From positions 1 to 62,954 of the forward strand of contig CANGLK010000005.1 in the NCBI GenBank assembly GCA_947454735.1: DNA of 62,954 nt, in the 5' to 3' direction. The notes beneath the pieces were generated by a model. The model had not been told where the DNA came from, ran no database searches, and worked only from the letters and a program-made list of their open reading frames with translations. The position numbers were made by a program, and so were the translations under genes. Every line of letters begins with the position of its first letter. The stretch's first letter is position 1. The DNA is from Candidatus Nanopelagicaceae bacterium. Lineage in GTDB: Bacteria > Actinomycetota > Actinomycetes > Nanopelagicales > Nanopelagicaceae. Below are positions 28,801 through 35,505 of this stretch, piece by piece.

Positions 28801-29132
28801 AAGGTAATGCCGCGATAGAGATGCATCAGGTGGCGATATCCCCCATCGCTACCGGCGAGAATAGTGACGCGAGGAAAGTTCTTACGATCTGCTTTGACTC
28901 CAAAGCTCTCAGAGTTAATGAGGTCGATCTGAAGATTGATGCCGATTATCGGTGCGATTCCATATTGGAGACAGCTCTTTGCAAAGCGAATTGTTCCGGC
29001 AAATGAATCGCGATCGGTGAGCGCAATCGCCGGCATCTCAAATTCGGCAGCGCGCTCTACAAGATCGTGCGGCATGGTGGTGCCGTACTTAAATGAGTAG
29101 GCGCTTGTAGTGCGCAGATGTATAAAGCTCAT
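25848..29132 (-). CDS. dnaE2: Error-prone DNA polymerase DnaE2 (ImuC)
   Basis: C-family polymerase for damage-induced translesion synthesis. At 1,094 residues it is shorter than replicative DnaE. It has an N-terminal PHP domain (FIHLRTTSAYSFKYGTT, ALTDRDSFAGTIRF), the catalytic acidic motif PDIDIDVESARR near residue 400, a helix-hairpin region and an OB domain. In Actinobacteria DnaE2 usually works with ImuA'/ImuB; neither is encoded here. Instead the gene is flanked by DUF6504 upstream and a catalytically intact dinB downstream. A LexA box lies 40 bp before the first gene of the unit. Confidence 0.93.
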   Translation of the reverse strand: MSFIHLRTTSAYSFKYGTTMPHDLVERAAEFEMPAIALTDRDSFAGTIRFAKSCLQYGIAPIIGINLQIDLINSESFGVKADRKNFPRVTILAGSDGGYRHLMHLYRGITFNSPDRIPVITMDILEKFAQHSSNLYLLHGPESPVSEAIGLHRFDIAMDIFNKTRPFFADQAIECVSHLVAGSGPRSTAHAARSLVFAREHDIDAIVTNAVRMRDRSDGPVADILDCARQLVPLDRRHLERRNAEGFLKSSGEMQALAAEIARAAGEGSPRLLLKTTREWVERSLLSPQRDIGLGDVHLPEADVIGAANAADMRRVLRERSESGLHWRYTDTQEIRAARARLDDELATVATLGFESYFLTVADITDMARKKGIRVAARGSGAGSLICHLLGISGVDPMRHGLLMERFCSPLRRALPDIDIDVESARRLEIYDAVFERYGSPSFNSAGAISRCATVAMVETYRARHAIRDAGAALGLPAVEIDLLAKSMPHVRAANIEAALASLPELKSLNTNTPLMAMTIAMASRLDGLPRHLAMHPCAIALSDATLLDRTPLQISAGGYPMLEFDKDDVEDIGLLKLDVLGVRMQSAIAHAVEEIRRTADPDFDIDAVPLDDPDTYKLIQSTQTLGLFQIESPGQRELVGKLQPRTFNDLVIDISLFRPGPVKSDMIRPFLEARGGFTQPQLIHPTLAPILAETEGVVVFHEQVISIISVMTGISLAAADEKRRALGSKEGQQQVCDWFFPAATENGYELTTITTVWDILRAFASFGFCKAHAAAFALPTYQSAWLKTHYPASFISGVLTHDPGMYPKRLMIDEARQMGVPLAPLDINHSRSDYRVESVRDKAAIRIALSAVSGASEKEIASIIAGQPYIDLADFYRRSGAAAPTIESLILTGALDALHIDSDITHRDLLLHLADLQKTSAPALSGAQMSLALAPPLLEASGLPAMTSGEKMSNELSRLGMDLSQHILSSYAEFLNAIGATRSCDLLGLRSNSEVLLAGVKVALQSPPVRSGKRVLFLSIDDGYGCSDSTFFPDVLQSRSGEYAQTLYATSLFLVRGVTRRTGERGISIRATGVWDLRSAYQEWNLKKGSVAI

Positions 29133-29146
29133 AAGAAGTTAACGAG

Positions 29147-29425
29147 TTAAATCGTTGTGACGATCCACTGTCCCGTCGCCTCATCGCGTTCAAGTTGAAA
29201 TGTTGTCAGCGCACCAATCGGTGCAGCCTCTACTCGCCACAAGGCGCGTGCTTGATCATCGGGGCGATACTTTCCATCGCTGACGCGGTTCCACCATCCC
29301 CCGCTCTCGCACCAACGTGAGAGAACTGCATGGATACGAAAACGCTTTCCACGGAATGTGAATTCAATAGGAGTAGTAGGTCCATCGATAAGGACTTCTC
29401 CTGCGGGGATGACTTCGCTCACCAC
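29147..29425 (-). CDS. DUF6504-type small protein of the SOS operon
   Basis: A 92-residue soluble protein with a conserved beta-rich core: IEFTFRGKRFRIHAVLSRWCESGGWWNRV, then RALWRVEAAP and FQLERDEATGQWIV. Such proteins (DUF6504) are found beside dinB or dnaE2 in Actinobacteria and have no assigned function. The start is GTG 29425, supported by AGGAG six bases upstream. It is the first gene after the LexA box and lies 14 bp before dnaE2, so a role in translesion synthesis, perhaps as an adaptor, is a fair guess only. Confidence 0.75.
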   Translation of the reverse strand: MVSEVIPAGEVLIDGPTTPIEFTFRGKRFRIHAVLSRWCESGGWWNRVSDGKYRPDDQARALWRVEAAPIGALTTFQLERDEATGQWIVTTI

Positions 29426-29464
29426 GTGAGGCTCCTCTTCTTAAGGTAGGTATAGATATTGCTA

Positions 29465-29482
29465 TTCGAACAGATGTTCGAA
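29465..29482. promoter_or_regulatory. LexA (SOS) box
   Basis: TTCGAACAGATGTTCGAA is a perfect palindrome, two 7-bp arms around AGAT, and fits the Gram-positive/actinobacterial LexA consensus CGAAC-N4-GTTCG. It lies 40 bp upstream of the DUF6504 start, just before minus-strand TATCTATACC, a likely -10 region, so bound LexA would cover the promoter of DUF6504-dnaE2-dinB. Confidence 0.93.
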
Positions 29483-29636
29483 AAATAGCCCACCCCACCG
29501 ACAAGGGCAACGCTCGACTCCCCCTTGAGGGTTGACGGCGTGTTGCACGCTCAAATTAATTGAAAGTTCAACTACAACCCTTACCCTTTTCTTAGTACCT
29601 AGCGTAAATCGCTGGTCAGACTCATAGGAGAATGAA

Positions 29637-30056
29637 TTGAACGCACTATTACTTATCGGCCGTATCTTCTTTGGCGCTCTCTGGATCGGCGCTGGCTTTG
29701 CACACTTCAAGAACGTTGAAGCAATGACAGGTTATGCAAAGTACAAGAAGCTTCCTGCTGCAAAGCTCGGAGTTATCGGCTCTGGCCTCACATTCCTTAT
29801 CGGTGGAATCCTCGTTCTTCTTGGAACATGGGTTGACCTCGGTTCACTTTTGATCGCTGTCACAGTAATTCTTGCAGCTCTTATCTTCCACCAGTATTGG
29901 AAGGAAACAGATGCAAATACAAAGATGCAGGAGACAATGGCATTTAATAAGGACATCGCACTAGGTGGCGCAGCCCTTATCTTGTTCGCTCTCGTTGCAG
30001 GCGGTTTTGTCACAGAGTTCGGCCCAAGCGTTGGAACACTCGCGCTCTTTGGCTAA
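29637..30056 (+). CDS. DoxX family membrane protein
   Basis: A 139-residue protein with four membrane segments and the DoxX signature LLIGRIFFGALWIGAGFAHFKN, then GYAKYKKLPAAKLGVIGSG. DoxX proteins are small membrane proteins variously linked to thiosulfate oxidation or oxidative stress; the role here is unknown. The start is TTG 29637, six bases after AGGAG (29626-29630). An ATG at 29632 is a decoy, since it reads only Met-Asn-stop. A hairpin follows the stop. Confidence 0.85.
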   Translation: MNALLLIGRIFFGALWIGAGFAHFKNVEAMTGYAKYKKLPAAKLGVIGSGLTFLIGGILVLLGTWVDLGSLLIAVTVILAALIFHQYWKETDANTKMQETMAFNKDIALGGAALILFALVAGGFVTEFGPSVGTLALFG

Positions 30057-30071
30057 TAGATAAATTCAATA

Positions 30072-30103
30072 CGAAAGCCCCTCGAGAAATCGGGGGGCTT
30101 TCG
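30072..30103 (+). terminator. Hairpin terminator after the DoxX gene
   Basis: A 10-bp perfect stem, CGAAAGCCCC (30072-30081) with GGGGCTTTCG (30094-30103), follows the doxX stop by 15 bp. The downstream T content is poor (CTATTTC), so efficiency is uncertain. It ends 24 bp before the next gene. Confidence 0.65.
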
Positions 30104-30127
30104 CTATTTCCGCGAGAGGATGAACCC

Positions 30128-30871
30128 ATGGAAATCCTGGGCGCACTCATAGCTGGTTCATTTATCGGCGCCGTGCTTGGGTTCGTTGGAGCAGGTGGAG
30201 CGATGCTCTCTGTTCCAATCTTGATCTACATCTTTGGATATACGCCACACCATGCAACTACTGCAGCACTTGCCGTTGTCTTTCTCGCATCGTTCTCTGG
30301 CGCAGTTCCGAAAATGAGACTCAAGGAGGTTCTCTACCGAGATGCACTTGTCATCTGGGGAATTGGACTCGTAACAAATCTTGGTTTCTCATCGATCTCT
30401 GACTCGCTTCCAGAATCATTTATTACAACTGGCTTTTCAGTAGTGCTCACTATTGCCGGAATCTCCATGCTTCGAAATCCATTTACAGATATTCATAAAC
30501 GCATTCCGGTCTTTGTACTTATTCTGGTCTCACTTGTGATTGGTGCTATGACAGGGCTATTTGGAATCGGTGGCGGCTTTCTTGCGATACCAATCCTGGT
30601 GCTCTTCTTTGGAACGCCACAGAAAGTTGCCGCGGGCACTTCACTACTGATTATCAGTCTTAACTCAATCACCGCACTGATTGGGCACTACCAACTCTGG
30701 GGTGAGGTGCAGTGGCGTACTCCTGCGCTCATGGCAACCAGCGCTATCTATATCGCTCAGCTAGCATCTCGTAAGAATTCTGGCGCTTCACCACTGGCAG
30801 TAAAGAAGGGCTTCTCGGTCCTTCTCTTTAGCGTTGCTCTCTTCACCTTGGCTAAGACGTGGTGGATTTAG
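30128..30871 (+). CDS. TauE/SafE family sulfite/anion exporter
   Basis: A 247-residue membrane permease with about eight membrane segments and the internally duplicated TauE/SafE motif: GFVGAGGAMLSVPILIYIFG in the first half and GLFGIGGGFLAIPILVLFFG in the second. Members export sulfite, organosulfonates or related anions; the substrate is not readable from sequence. ATG 30128 has AGAGGA a few bases upstream. The preceding hairpin suggests its own promoter. It converges on the MFS gene, end to end. Confidence 0.88.
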   Translation: MEILGALIAGSFIGAVLGFVGAGGAMLSVPILIYIFGYTPHHATTAALAVVFLASFSGAVPKMRLKEVLYRDALVIWGIGLVTNLGFSSISDSLPESFITTGFSVVLTIAGISMLRNPFTDIHKRIPVFVLILVSLVIGAMTGLFGIGGGFLAIPILVLFFGTPQKVAAGTSLLIISLNSITALIGHYQLWGEVQWRTPALMATSAIYIAQLASRKNSGASPLAVKKGFSVLLFSVALFTLAKTWWI

Positions 30872-32068
30872 TTACTCGCTAATTGAGCGAGACATATAAC
30901 CTGCAAGGATCATCATTCCCACTGGATATGCCATCGCCCATGAGAGCGATGTTGCTTGAGCAAGTACTCCGGTAACTGTTGGACCGATAAAGAAGCCAGC
31001 AATTCCAATTACGCCCACACGAGAGATTGCAACTGCTGGTGCGATTCCCTTGAGGCGACTTGCCGCCAAGATAAAGGCAGGAAACATCGGTCCAATGCCA
31101 AGGCCAGCAAAGATAAAACCAATATTGGCAATCACGAGAGCTGGGACCGTTGCAACACTTGATAACGGAATTGCGATAGCAAGGCAGAGTGCCCATCCCC
31201 CGCCGCCATAGATGCCGCCATATCGAACGGTATTACGGGCACCGAACTTCTCTAACGCTTTATCACCTAAGAACCGGCTTGTGATCATGGCGAGTGCAAA
31301 TGATGCGAATGCTGATGCGTAGACGCCCTTTGAAATATTCATATTGTCGCGGAGCAAGATAGCTCCCCAATCACTTGCAGCACCTTCTGCAACCATTCCT
31401 GCGATGAGCCCTAGCCCAATTGCCCATAATGGAAGAACAGATTTTCCAAAGAAAGGAATCTTCGCCTCTGTTATCTCTTCACCATCTCCGGCATGTTCAT
31501 CTTCTGCTGGGCTTAAGAGATAGAGATTTGCTGGGATAAAGGCGATGAGGGTGATTGCAGCAACAGCGAGGAGATTCTCCTTTGGAGTGAGGAAGGAGAT
31601 CATTACGCCACCAAAGACAGTTGTGACGAAAGATCCAAGGCTCCACATTCCGTGAAAAGAAGACATCCACTTCTGGTTAAGAATCTTTTCTACAACCACC
31701 GCTTGAGTATTGACTGACATATCGGTGAGGGCATATCCGAATCCCATCAACATAAGCGCGAAGAAGAGTTCAGGTGCTGTCTTTGAGTACGCCATTGCGA
31801 CAAGGCCCGCGGGCAATAGAAATGAAGAGAGATTGATTACTGGTCGAGATCCAAATGTATGAATTGCTCGCCCTGCAATCTGCGCACCTAAGACTGCACC
31901 AACGGTGGATCCAAGGAAGACAAATCCAAATTCACCATTGCTAAGACCTACGGCATCTTTGATTTCCGGGATTCGAGCAACCCATGCCATCGAACCAATT
32001 CCCATTATGAAGAACGATGCCCAAAGGGAGTTACGAGCCCTGATACCGCGTTTGAATGCTGTAGTCAC
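30872..32068 (-). CDS. MFS family transporter
   Basis: A 398-residue major facilitator with about twelve hydrophobic segments and a central cytoplasmic loop rich in Glu/Asp (SPAEDEHAGDGEEITEAK). FIMGIGSMAWVARIPEIKDAVGLS and the GSTVGAVLGAQIAGR loop resemble sugar/drug-type MFS proteins with no defined substrate. The start is GTG 32068 and has no ribosome binding site, so the mRNA may be leaderless. It is divergent from the carotenoid operon, with only 31 bp between the starts. Confidence 0.85.
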   Translation of the reverse strand: MTTAFKRGIRARNSLWASFFIMGIGSMAWVARIPEIKDAVGLSNGEFGFVFLGSTVGAVLGAQIAGRAIHTFGSRPVINLSSFLLPAGLVAMAYSKTAPELFFALMLMGFGYALTDMSVNTQAVVVEKILNQKWMSSFHGMWSLGSFVTTVFGGVMISFLTPKENLLAVAAITLIAFIPANLYLLSPAEDEHAGDGEEITEAKIPFFGKSVLPLWAIGLGLIAGMVAEGAASDWGAILLRDNMNISKGVYASAFASFALAMITSRFLGDKALEKFGARNTVRYGGIYGGGGWALCLAIAIPLSSVATVPALVIANIGFIFAGLGIGPMFPAFILAASRLKGIAPAVAISRVGVIGIAGFFIGPTVTGVLAQATSLSWAMAYPVGMMILAGYMSRSISE

Positions 32069-32099
32069 CAGAGAAACCTATCCCCTAACCTTCTCTCTT

Positions 32100-32588
32100 A
32101 TGGAGCACATCCTTGAAAAGTCGGCGGTAAAGCGCGTGGCTGCTGCGATGCAAGAACTTGCAATTGCTGGACCAATTACCGTTCTTGGAGAATCTGCTCG
32201 CACCGCACAAGATGCAGCTTCGGCTCTAGGAATAGAAGTTGGTCAAATTGCTTCATCACTTATCTTTCAAACGCCTGAAGAAGAAGTGCTTCTCATCATC
32301 ACCAGTGGACGTCACCGAGTAGATACCGATTTAGTTGCTCGTAATCTTGGCTATAGCGAACTTGCACGAGTCGATGCCGCCTTTGTAAAAGAGTTCTCTG
32401 GCTTCTCAATCGGTGGCGTCAGCCCCATCGGATGGTCAAATAAGCCAGATATCACTGTGATTGACGAAGCGCTTAATGATTACGAGACTGTCTGGGCTGC
32501 AGCAGGTCATCCCCACGGCGTCTACCCAACTACCTTTACAGAACTGATCGCATCAACTGGCGCAACCCCGATGAAAGTTGGCGAGTAA
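32100..32588 (+). CDS. YbaK/EbsC-type aminoacyl-tRNA deacylase domain protein
   Basis: A 162-residue single-domain protein of the YbaK/ProX family, whose members hydrolyse mis-acylated tRNA such as Cys-tRNA-Pro. Recognisable segments are IGVEVGQIASSLIFQ (as IEVGQIASSLIF), LARVDAAFVKEFSGFSIGGVSPIGW and AAGHPHGVYPTTFTEL. The start is ATG 32100; a longer frame from 31905 would overlap the divergent MFS gene by 164 bp. No ribosome binding site is seen. It leads an operon whose later genes are for carotenoids, joined to the next gene by a one-base overlap. Confidence 0.85.
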   Translation: MEHILEKSAVKRVAAAMQELAIAGPITVLGESARTAQDAASALGIEVGQIASSLIFQTPEEEVLLIITSGRHRVDTDLVARNLGYSELARVDAAFVKEFSGFSIGGVSPIGWSNKPDITVIDEALNDYETVWAAAGHPHGVYPTTFTELIASTGATPMKVGE

Positions 32589-32977
32589 TGGCAACCACTC
32601 TTGGCATGATTGCAATTGTTATCCCTGATTACGATGAGGCGATTGCACATTACGTAAACGATTTGGCTTTCACTCTCATTGAAGATACCGAGCTATCACC
32701 TGAGAAGCGCTGGGTTGTGATTGCGCCAAGTACTTCGGGCTTGCAAATACTTCTAGCGAAGGCTTCAAATGCTGCACAAGAAGCTGCCATCGGTAACTCA
32801 ACTGGAGGTCGAGTTGGATTCTTCCTCTATACCGATAACTTCTCTGAAACTTATGAGAACTACCTCGCTCGAGGAATTGAGTTCACCGAGAATCCACGTA
32901 GCGAAACTTTTGGTCAGGTTGTCGTATTTAGGGATAAATATGGCAACAAGTGGGATCTGATTGAAAAGAAATTATGA
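32588..32977 (+). CDS. VOC (glyoxalase/bleomycin-resistance) family protein
   Basis: A 129-residue single VOC fold: beta-alpha-beta-beta-beta halves beginning MIAIVIPDYDEAIAHYVNDL and YTDNFSETYENYLARGIEF, ending VVVFRDKYGNKWDLIE. These bind metal and act in many lyase or dioxygenase reactions; the substrate is unknown here. It overlaps its neighbours by 1 bp (YbaK) and 4 bp (crtA-like), so it is cotranscribed with carotenoid genes. Confidence 0.88.
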   Translation: MATTLGMIAIVIPDYDEAIAHYVNDLAFTLIEDTELSPEKRWVVIAPSTSGLQILLAKASNAAQEAAIGNSTGGRVGFFLYTDNFSETYENYLARGIEFTENPRSETFGQVVVFRDKYGNKWDLIEKKL

Positions 32978-33639
32978 GCACCGCTCTCTACATTTTTTGC
33001 GTTAAAAGGTCGAGTATTCCCTTTGCCTTTCTTCAGATGGCGATTGGGCGCCGCATTGCCCGAAGGATTCCTGGCGTAACTTTTGCAAAGCTAATGGGCA
33101 CCGGAACCGGTAAGACATTTACTCCGACAGATGCTGATTTACATCAATGGGCACTCTTGTTCGTTGCCAACGATTTGGAAGGTGTAGATCAATCTCATTT
33201 CATTCAGCGGTGGAAGTCAAAATCTTCTACCTTCGACAAGTACCTACTCGATCCGATTTCATCTCATGGCAAATGGTCGAAACGTGAGCCCTTTAAAGCG
33301 ACCGGCAAGAAACACAGCGGCGGACCAGTTATTGCAATTACTCGCGCCCGATTGAAGTGGTCAAAGTCAATGCATTTCTGGCGATCGATTCCGCCAGTAG
33401 TTGTAGATCTTCATAACTCTCCTGGTCTGCGTTTTTCAATCGGTATCGGAGAAGCGCCTATCGGCTTACAAGGCACCTTCTCGCTCTGGGATTCGGCAGA
33501 TGCGCTGCGTGATTTCGCCTACAAGAACGCTCCTCATAGAGCGGTAATTGAGGATACGAAGAAATTTGATTGGTATAGCGAAGAGCTCTTTGCCCGCTTT
33601 GACCTCATCAATACGGCAGACTTCCCCCATGTCCATTAG
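32974..33639 (+). CDS. CrtA-like carotenoid oxygenase (spheroidene monooxygenase family)
   Basis: A 221-residue protein resembling spheroidene monooxygenase, which adds a keto group at C-2 of acyclic carotenoids. Supporting segments are MAIGRRIARRIPGVTFAKLMGTGTG, the ALLFVANDLEGV region, WKRSIPP-like WRSIPPVVVDLHNSPGLRFSIGIGEAPIGLQGTFSLWDS (family-typical GIGE and QGTFSLW) and FAYKNAPHRAVI. Length is near that of the family. It overlaps the VOC gene by four bases and the cruF-like gene by eleven. The exact oxidation made is not inferable; a simple heme-binding role is an alternative. Confidence 0.68.
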   Translation: MSTALYIFCVKRSSIPFAFLQMAIGRRIARRIPGVTFAKLMGTGTGKTFTPTDADLHQWALLFVANDLEGVDQSHFIQRWKSKSSTFDKYLLDPISSHGKWSKREPFKATGKKHSGGPVIAITRARLKWSKSMHFWRSIPPVVVDLHNSPGLRFSIGIGEAPIGLQGTFSLWDSADALRDFAYKNAPHRAVIEDTKKFDWYSEELFARFDLINTADFPHVH

Positions 33640-34429
33640 GCACTACACCCCGCGCAGACGTCGCCACGGAATCTCACAACGTGCCCGCATCACACTCGGC
33701 ACTGCCTTGGCCCTCACAATTCTTCTTCAGATTACATATCCACTCACTCATGGAACCGTTCTGCAATACATCACCATTGCCACTGTTTATGCAGCAGCGC
33801 TCTCGATGGTTCTCCATGCCTATCTTTCCTATGGCGTGAAGTACGCGTGGCGATATTTCGTCATCGTCGCGCTCTTTGGGTTTTTTATTGAGTACCTTGG
33901 CGTTCACAGTGGATGGCCATTTGGTATTTATAACTACGACTCATCCTTGGGTTTCGCCATCGGTGGAGTTCCTGTAGTTGTTCCCTTTGCATGGGTGATG
34001 ATGGTCCACCCAGCACTTGTTGCGGCACGTCGCGTAACAAGTAAGTGGACCTTTATCTATGGCGGCGCACTTCTTGCGGGATGGGATTTATTCCTCGATC
34101 CTCAAATGGTTGCAGCCGGTCGCTGGACCTGGGTGGTAGATGGCGCACATATTCCATTTGTGCCCGATGTTCCGCTATCTAACTTCTTTGGTTGGCTCTT
34201 AGCCGGTTGTGCGATTATATCTCTTCTGAATCTCGTCCTTCCATTTGAACGCCGTAAAGAGAGTGCCAGTCTGCGCGCAGTCACAATTCTCTTGACATGG
34301 GTTCTCTTCTCAGGATTTATCGGCAATCTCTTCTTCTTCGATAGACCAGGTCTTGCATTTCTAGGTGCTGCCGTCTTTGGAGCATTTGCCACGCCATTCA
34401 TCTTTAAGAATTGGCTCGGCGAAGCTTAA
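33629..34429 (+). CDS. cruF: CruF-like carotenoid 1,2-hydratase (DUF422 family)
   Basis: Integral membrane protein that adds water to the psi end group of acyclic or monocyclic carotenoids (CruF family). The 266-residue protein has about seven membrane segments and the family boxes VHSGWPFGIYNYDSSLG, DLFLDPQMVAAGRWTW and PLSNFFGWLL. The ATG at 33629 overlaps the previous stop by eleven bases; the longer frame would run 80 bases into the crtA-like gene. A glycosyltransferase follows directly, as in known cruF-cruG gene pairs, so the product is probably a hydroxylated intermediate passed to it. Confidence 0.82.
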   Translation: MSIRHYTPRRRRHGISQRARITLGTALALTILLQITYPLTHGTVLQYITIATVYAAALSMVLHAYLSYGVKYAWRYFVIVALFGFFIEYLGVHSGWPFGIYNYDSSLGFAIGGVPVVVPFAWVMMVHPALVAARRVTSKWTFIYGGALLAGWDLFLDPQMVAAGRWTWVVDGAHIPFVPDVPLSNFFGWLLAGCAIISLLNLVLPFERRKESASLRAVTILLTWVLFSGFIGNLFFFDRPGLAFLGAAVFGAFATPFIFKNWLGEA

Positions 34430-34434
34430 ATCTG

Positions 34435-35505
34435 ATGATCTTTGCAATATTTCTCCTGAACTCACTTCTCGCACTTCTGGCACTCATTAACTTTGCGACG
34501 ATGCGAAAGCCGCTTCCGGCAAGAAGCGTTGAGTCATCAATTCTGATTCTTCTTCCTGTCCGAAACGAAGAAGAAAATATCTCTCGAATCCTTACTGAGC
34601 TTGAGGGGCAGGTCGATACCCCGCACCTCAGAGTCCTCGTTATTAACGACAATTCTGAGGATCGCACCTTCGACATTGCATCATCGCATTACTCAAAGCG
34701 AATCTCTGTAATGAACGCTCCCGCTCCACGTGATGGATGGCTTGGAAAGGTCAGCGCGCTTCAATCAGGGTTCTTGACTTCACAGAGCGCTGAAGTTGTT
34801 ATCTCTGTCGATGCTGATGTTCACTTTGAGAAAGATGCAATTGCCCGCGCTGTTGCAACGCTCAACGAGAGCGGATTAGATTTCCTATCGCCTTACCCAA
34901 AGCAGATTGCAGAAACCTGGGCTGAACGTCTCGCTCAACCCCTTCTGCAATGGTCATGGATGAGCACAGTCCTATTGCGTGTCGCCGAAAAGTTTCCGTT
35001 GAAATCAACGGTGATCTGTAACGGCCAGTTTCTTGTGATGAAAGGCTCCTCACTGCACGCAATCAATGGCTTTGAATCTGTCGCACACAAGGTTCTCGAT
35101 GACATCGAACTCGGTCGTTCATTTGTGGATTCAGGGTTTCGCGGTGCAGTCATCGATGGATCCCAGCTCTCATCAACAAGGATGTACTCCTCATTCACCG
35201 AAGTTCGCGCCGGATATGGCAAATCACTTAACTCAGCCTTTGGTTCCTTATTTGGTTCTGCAATCGCAATAATCTTCATGGCAGCGACAGGAATACTTCC
35301 ATTCTTCTACGCGATTTCGGGAAACCTGCTTGCTTTCGCGGCCTGCATTGCGATTATCGGTACTCGCCTCATCAGTGCTGCATCATCGACTACGCGGCAC
35401 CGTGATTCATTTCTCCATCCACTCTCAGCCGCCCTCTTCATCTATCTGCTTTACTTCTCATGGCGCAACAAAGGCAAAGTTCAATGGAAGGGGCGCACCG
35501 TATGA
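34435..35505 (+). CDS. Family 2 glycosyltransferase, CruG-like (carotenoid glycosylation)
   Basis: A 356-residue membrane glycosyltransferase: an N-terminal hydrophobic anchor (MIFAIFLLNSLLALLALIN), a GT-A domain with LLPVRNEEENISRIL, the metal-binding DxD as VISVDADVHF, the acceptor loop ICNGQFLVM and an acidic DDIELG motif, then two to three C-terminal membrane segments (IAIIFMAATGILPFFYAISG). The start is ATG 34435, 5 bp after the cruF-like stop. CruG in cyanobacteria glycosylates the hydroxyl that CruF creates; the same job is inferred here from position. The sugar donor is unknown. Confidence 0.75.
   Translation: MIFAIFLLNSLLALLALINFATMRKPLPARSVESSILILLPVRNEEENISRILTELEGQVDTPHLRVLVINDNSEDRTFDIASSHYSKRISVMNAPAPRDGWLGKVSALQSGFLTSQSAEVVISVDADVHFEKDAIARAVATLNESGLDFLSPYPKQIAETWAERLAQPLLQWSWMSTVLLRVAEKFPLKSTVICNGQFLVMKGSSLHAINGFESVAHKVLDDIELGRSFVDSGFRGAVIDGSQLSSTRMYSSFTEVRAGYGKSLNSAFGSLFGSAIAIIFMAATGILPFFYAISGNLLAFAACIAIIGTRLISAASSTTRHRDSFLHPLSAALFIYLLYFSWRNKGKVQWKGRTV

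Noticed and set aside
26230-29006. Several plus-strand open frames opposite dnaE2
   Set aside because: They are antisense shadows of a well-supported 1,094-codon gene; their translations show no domain.
31905-32099. Longer YbaK-family protein starting at 31905
   Set aside because: The extension is antisense to the start of the MFS gene and not family-like; the domain begins at about 32100.
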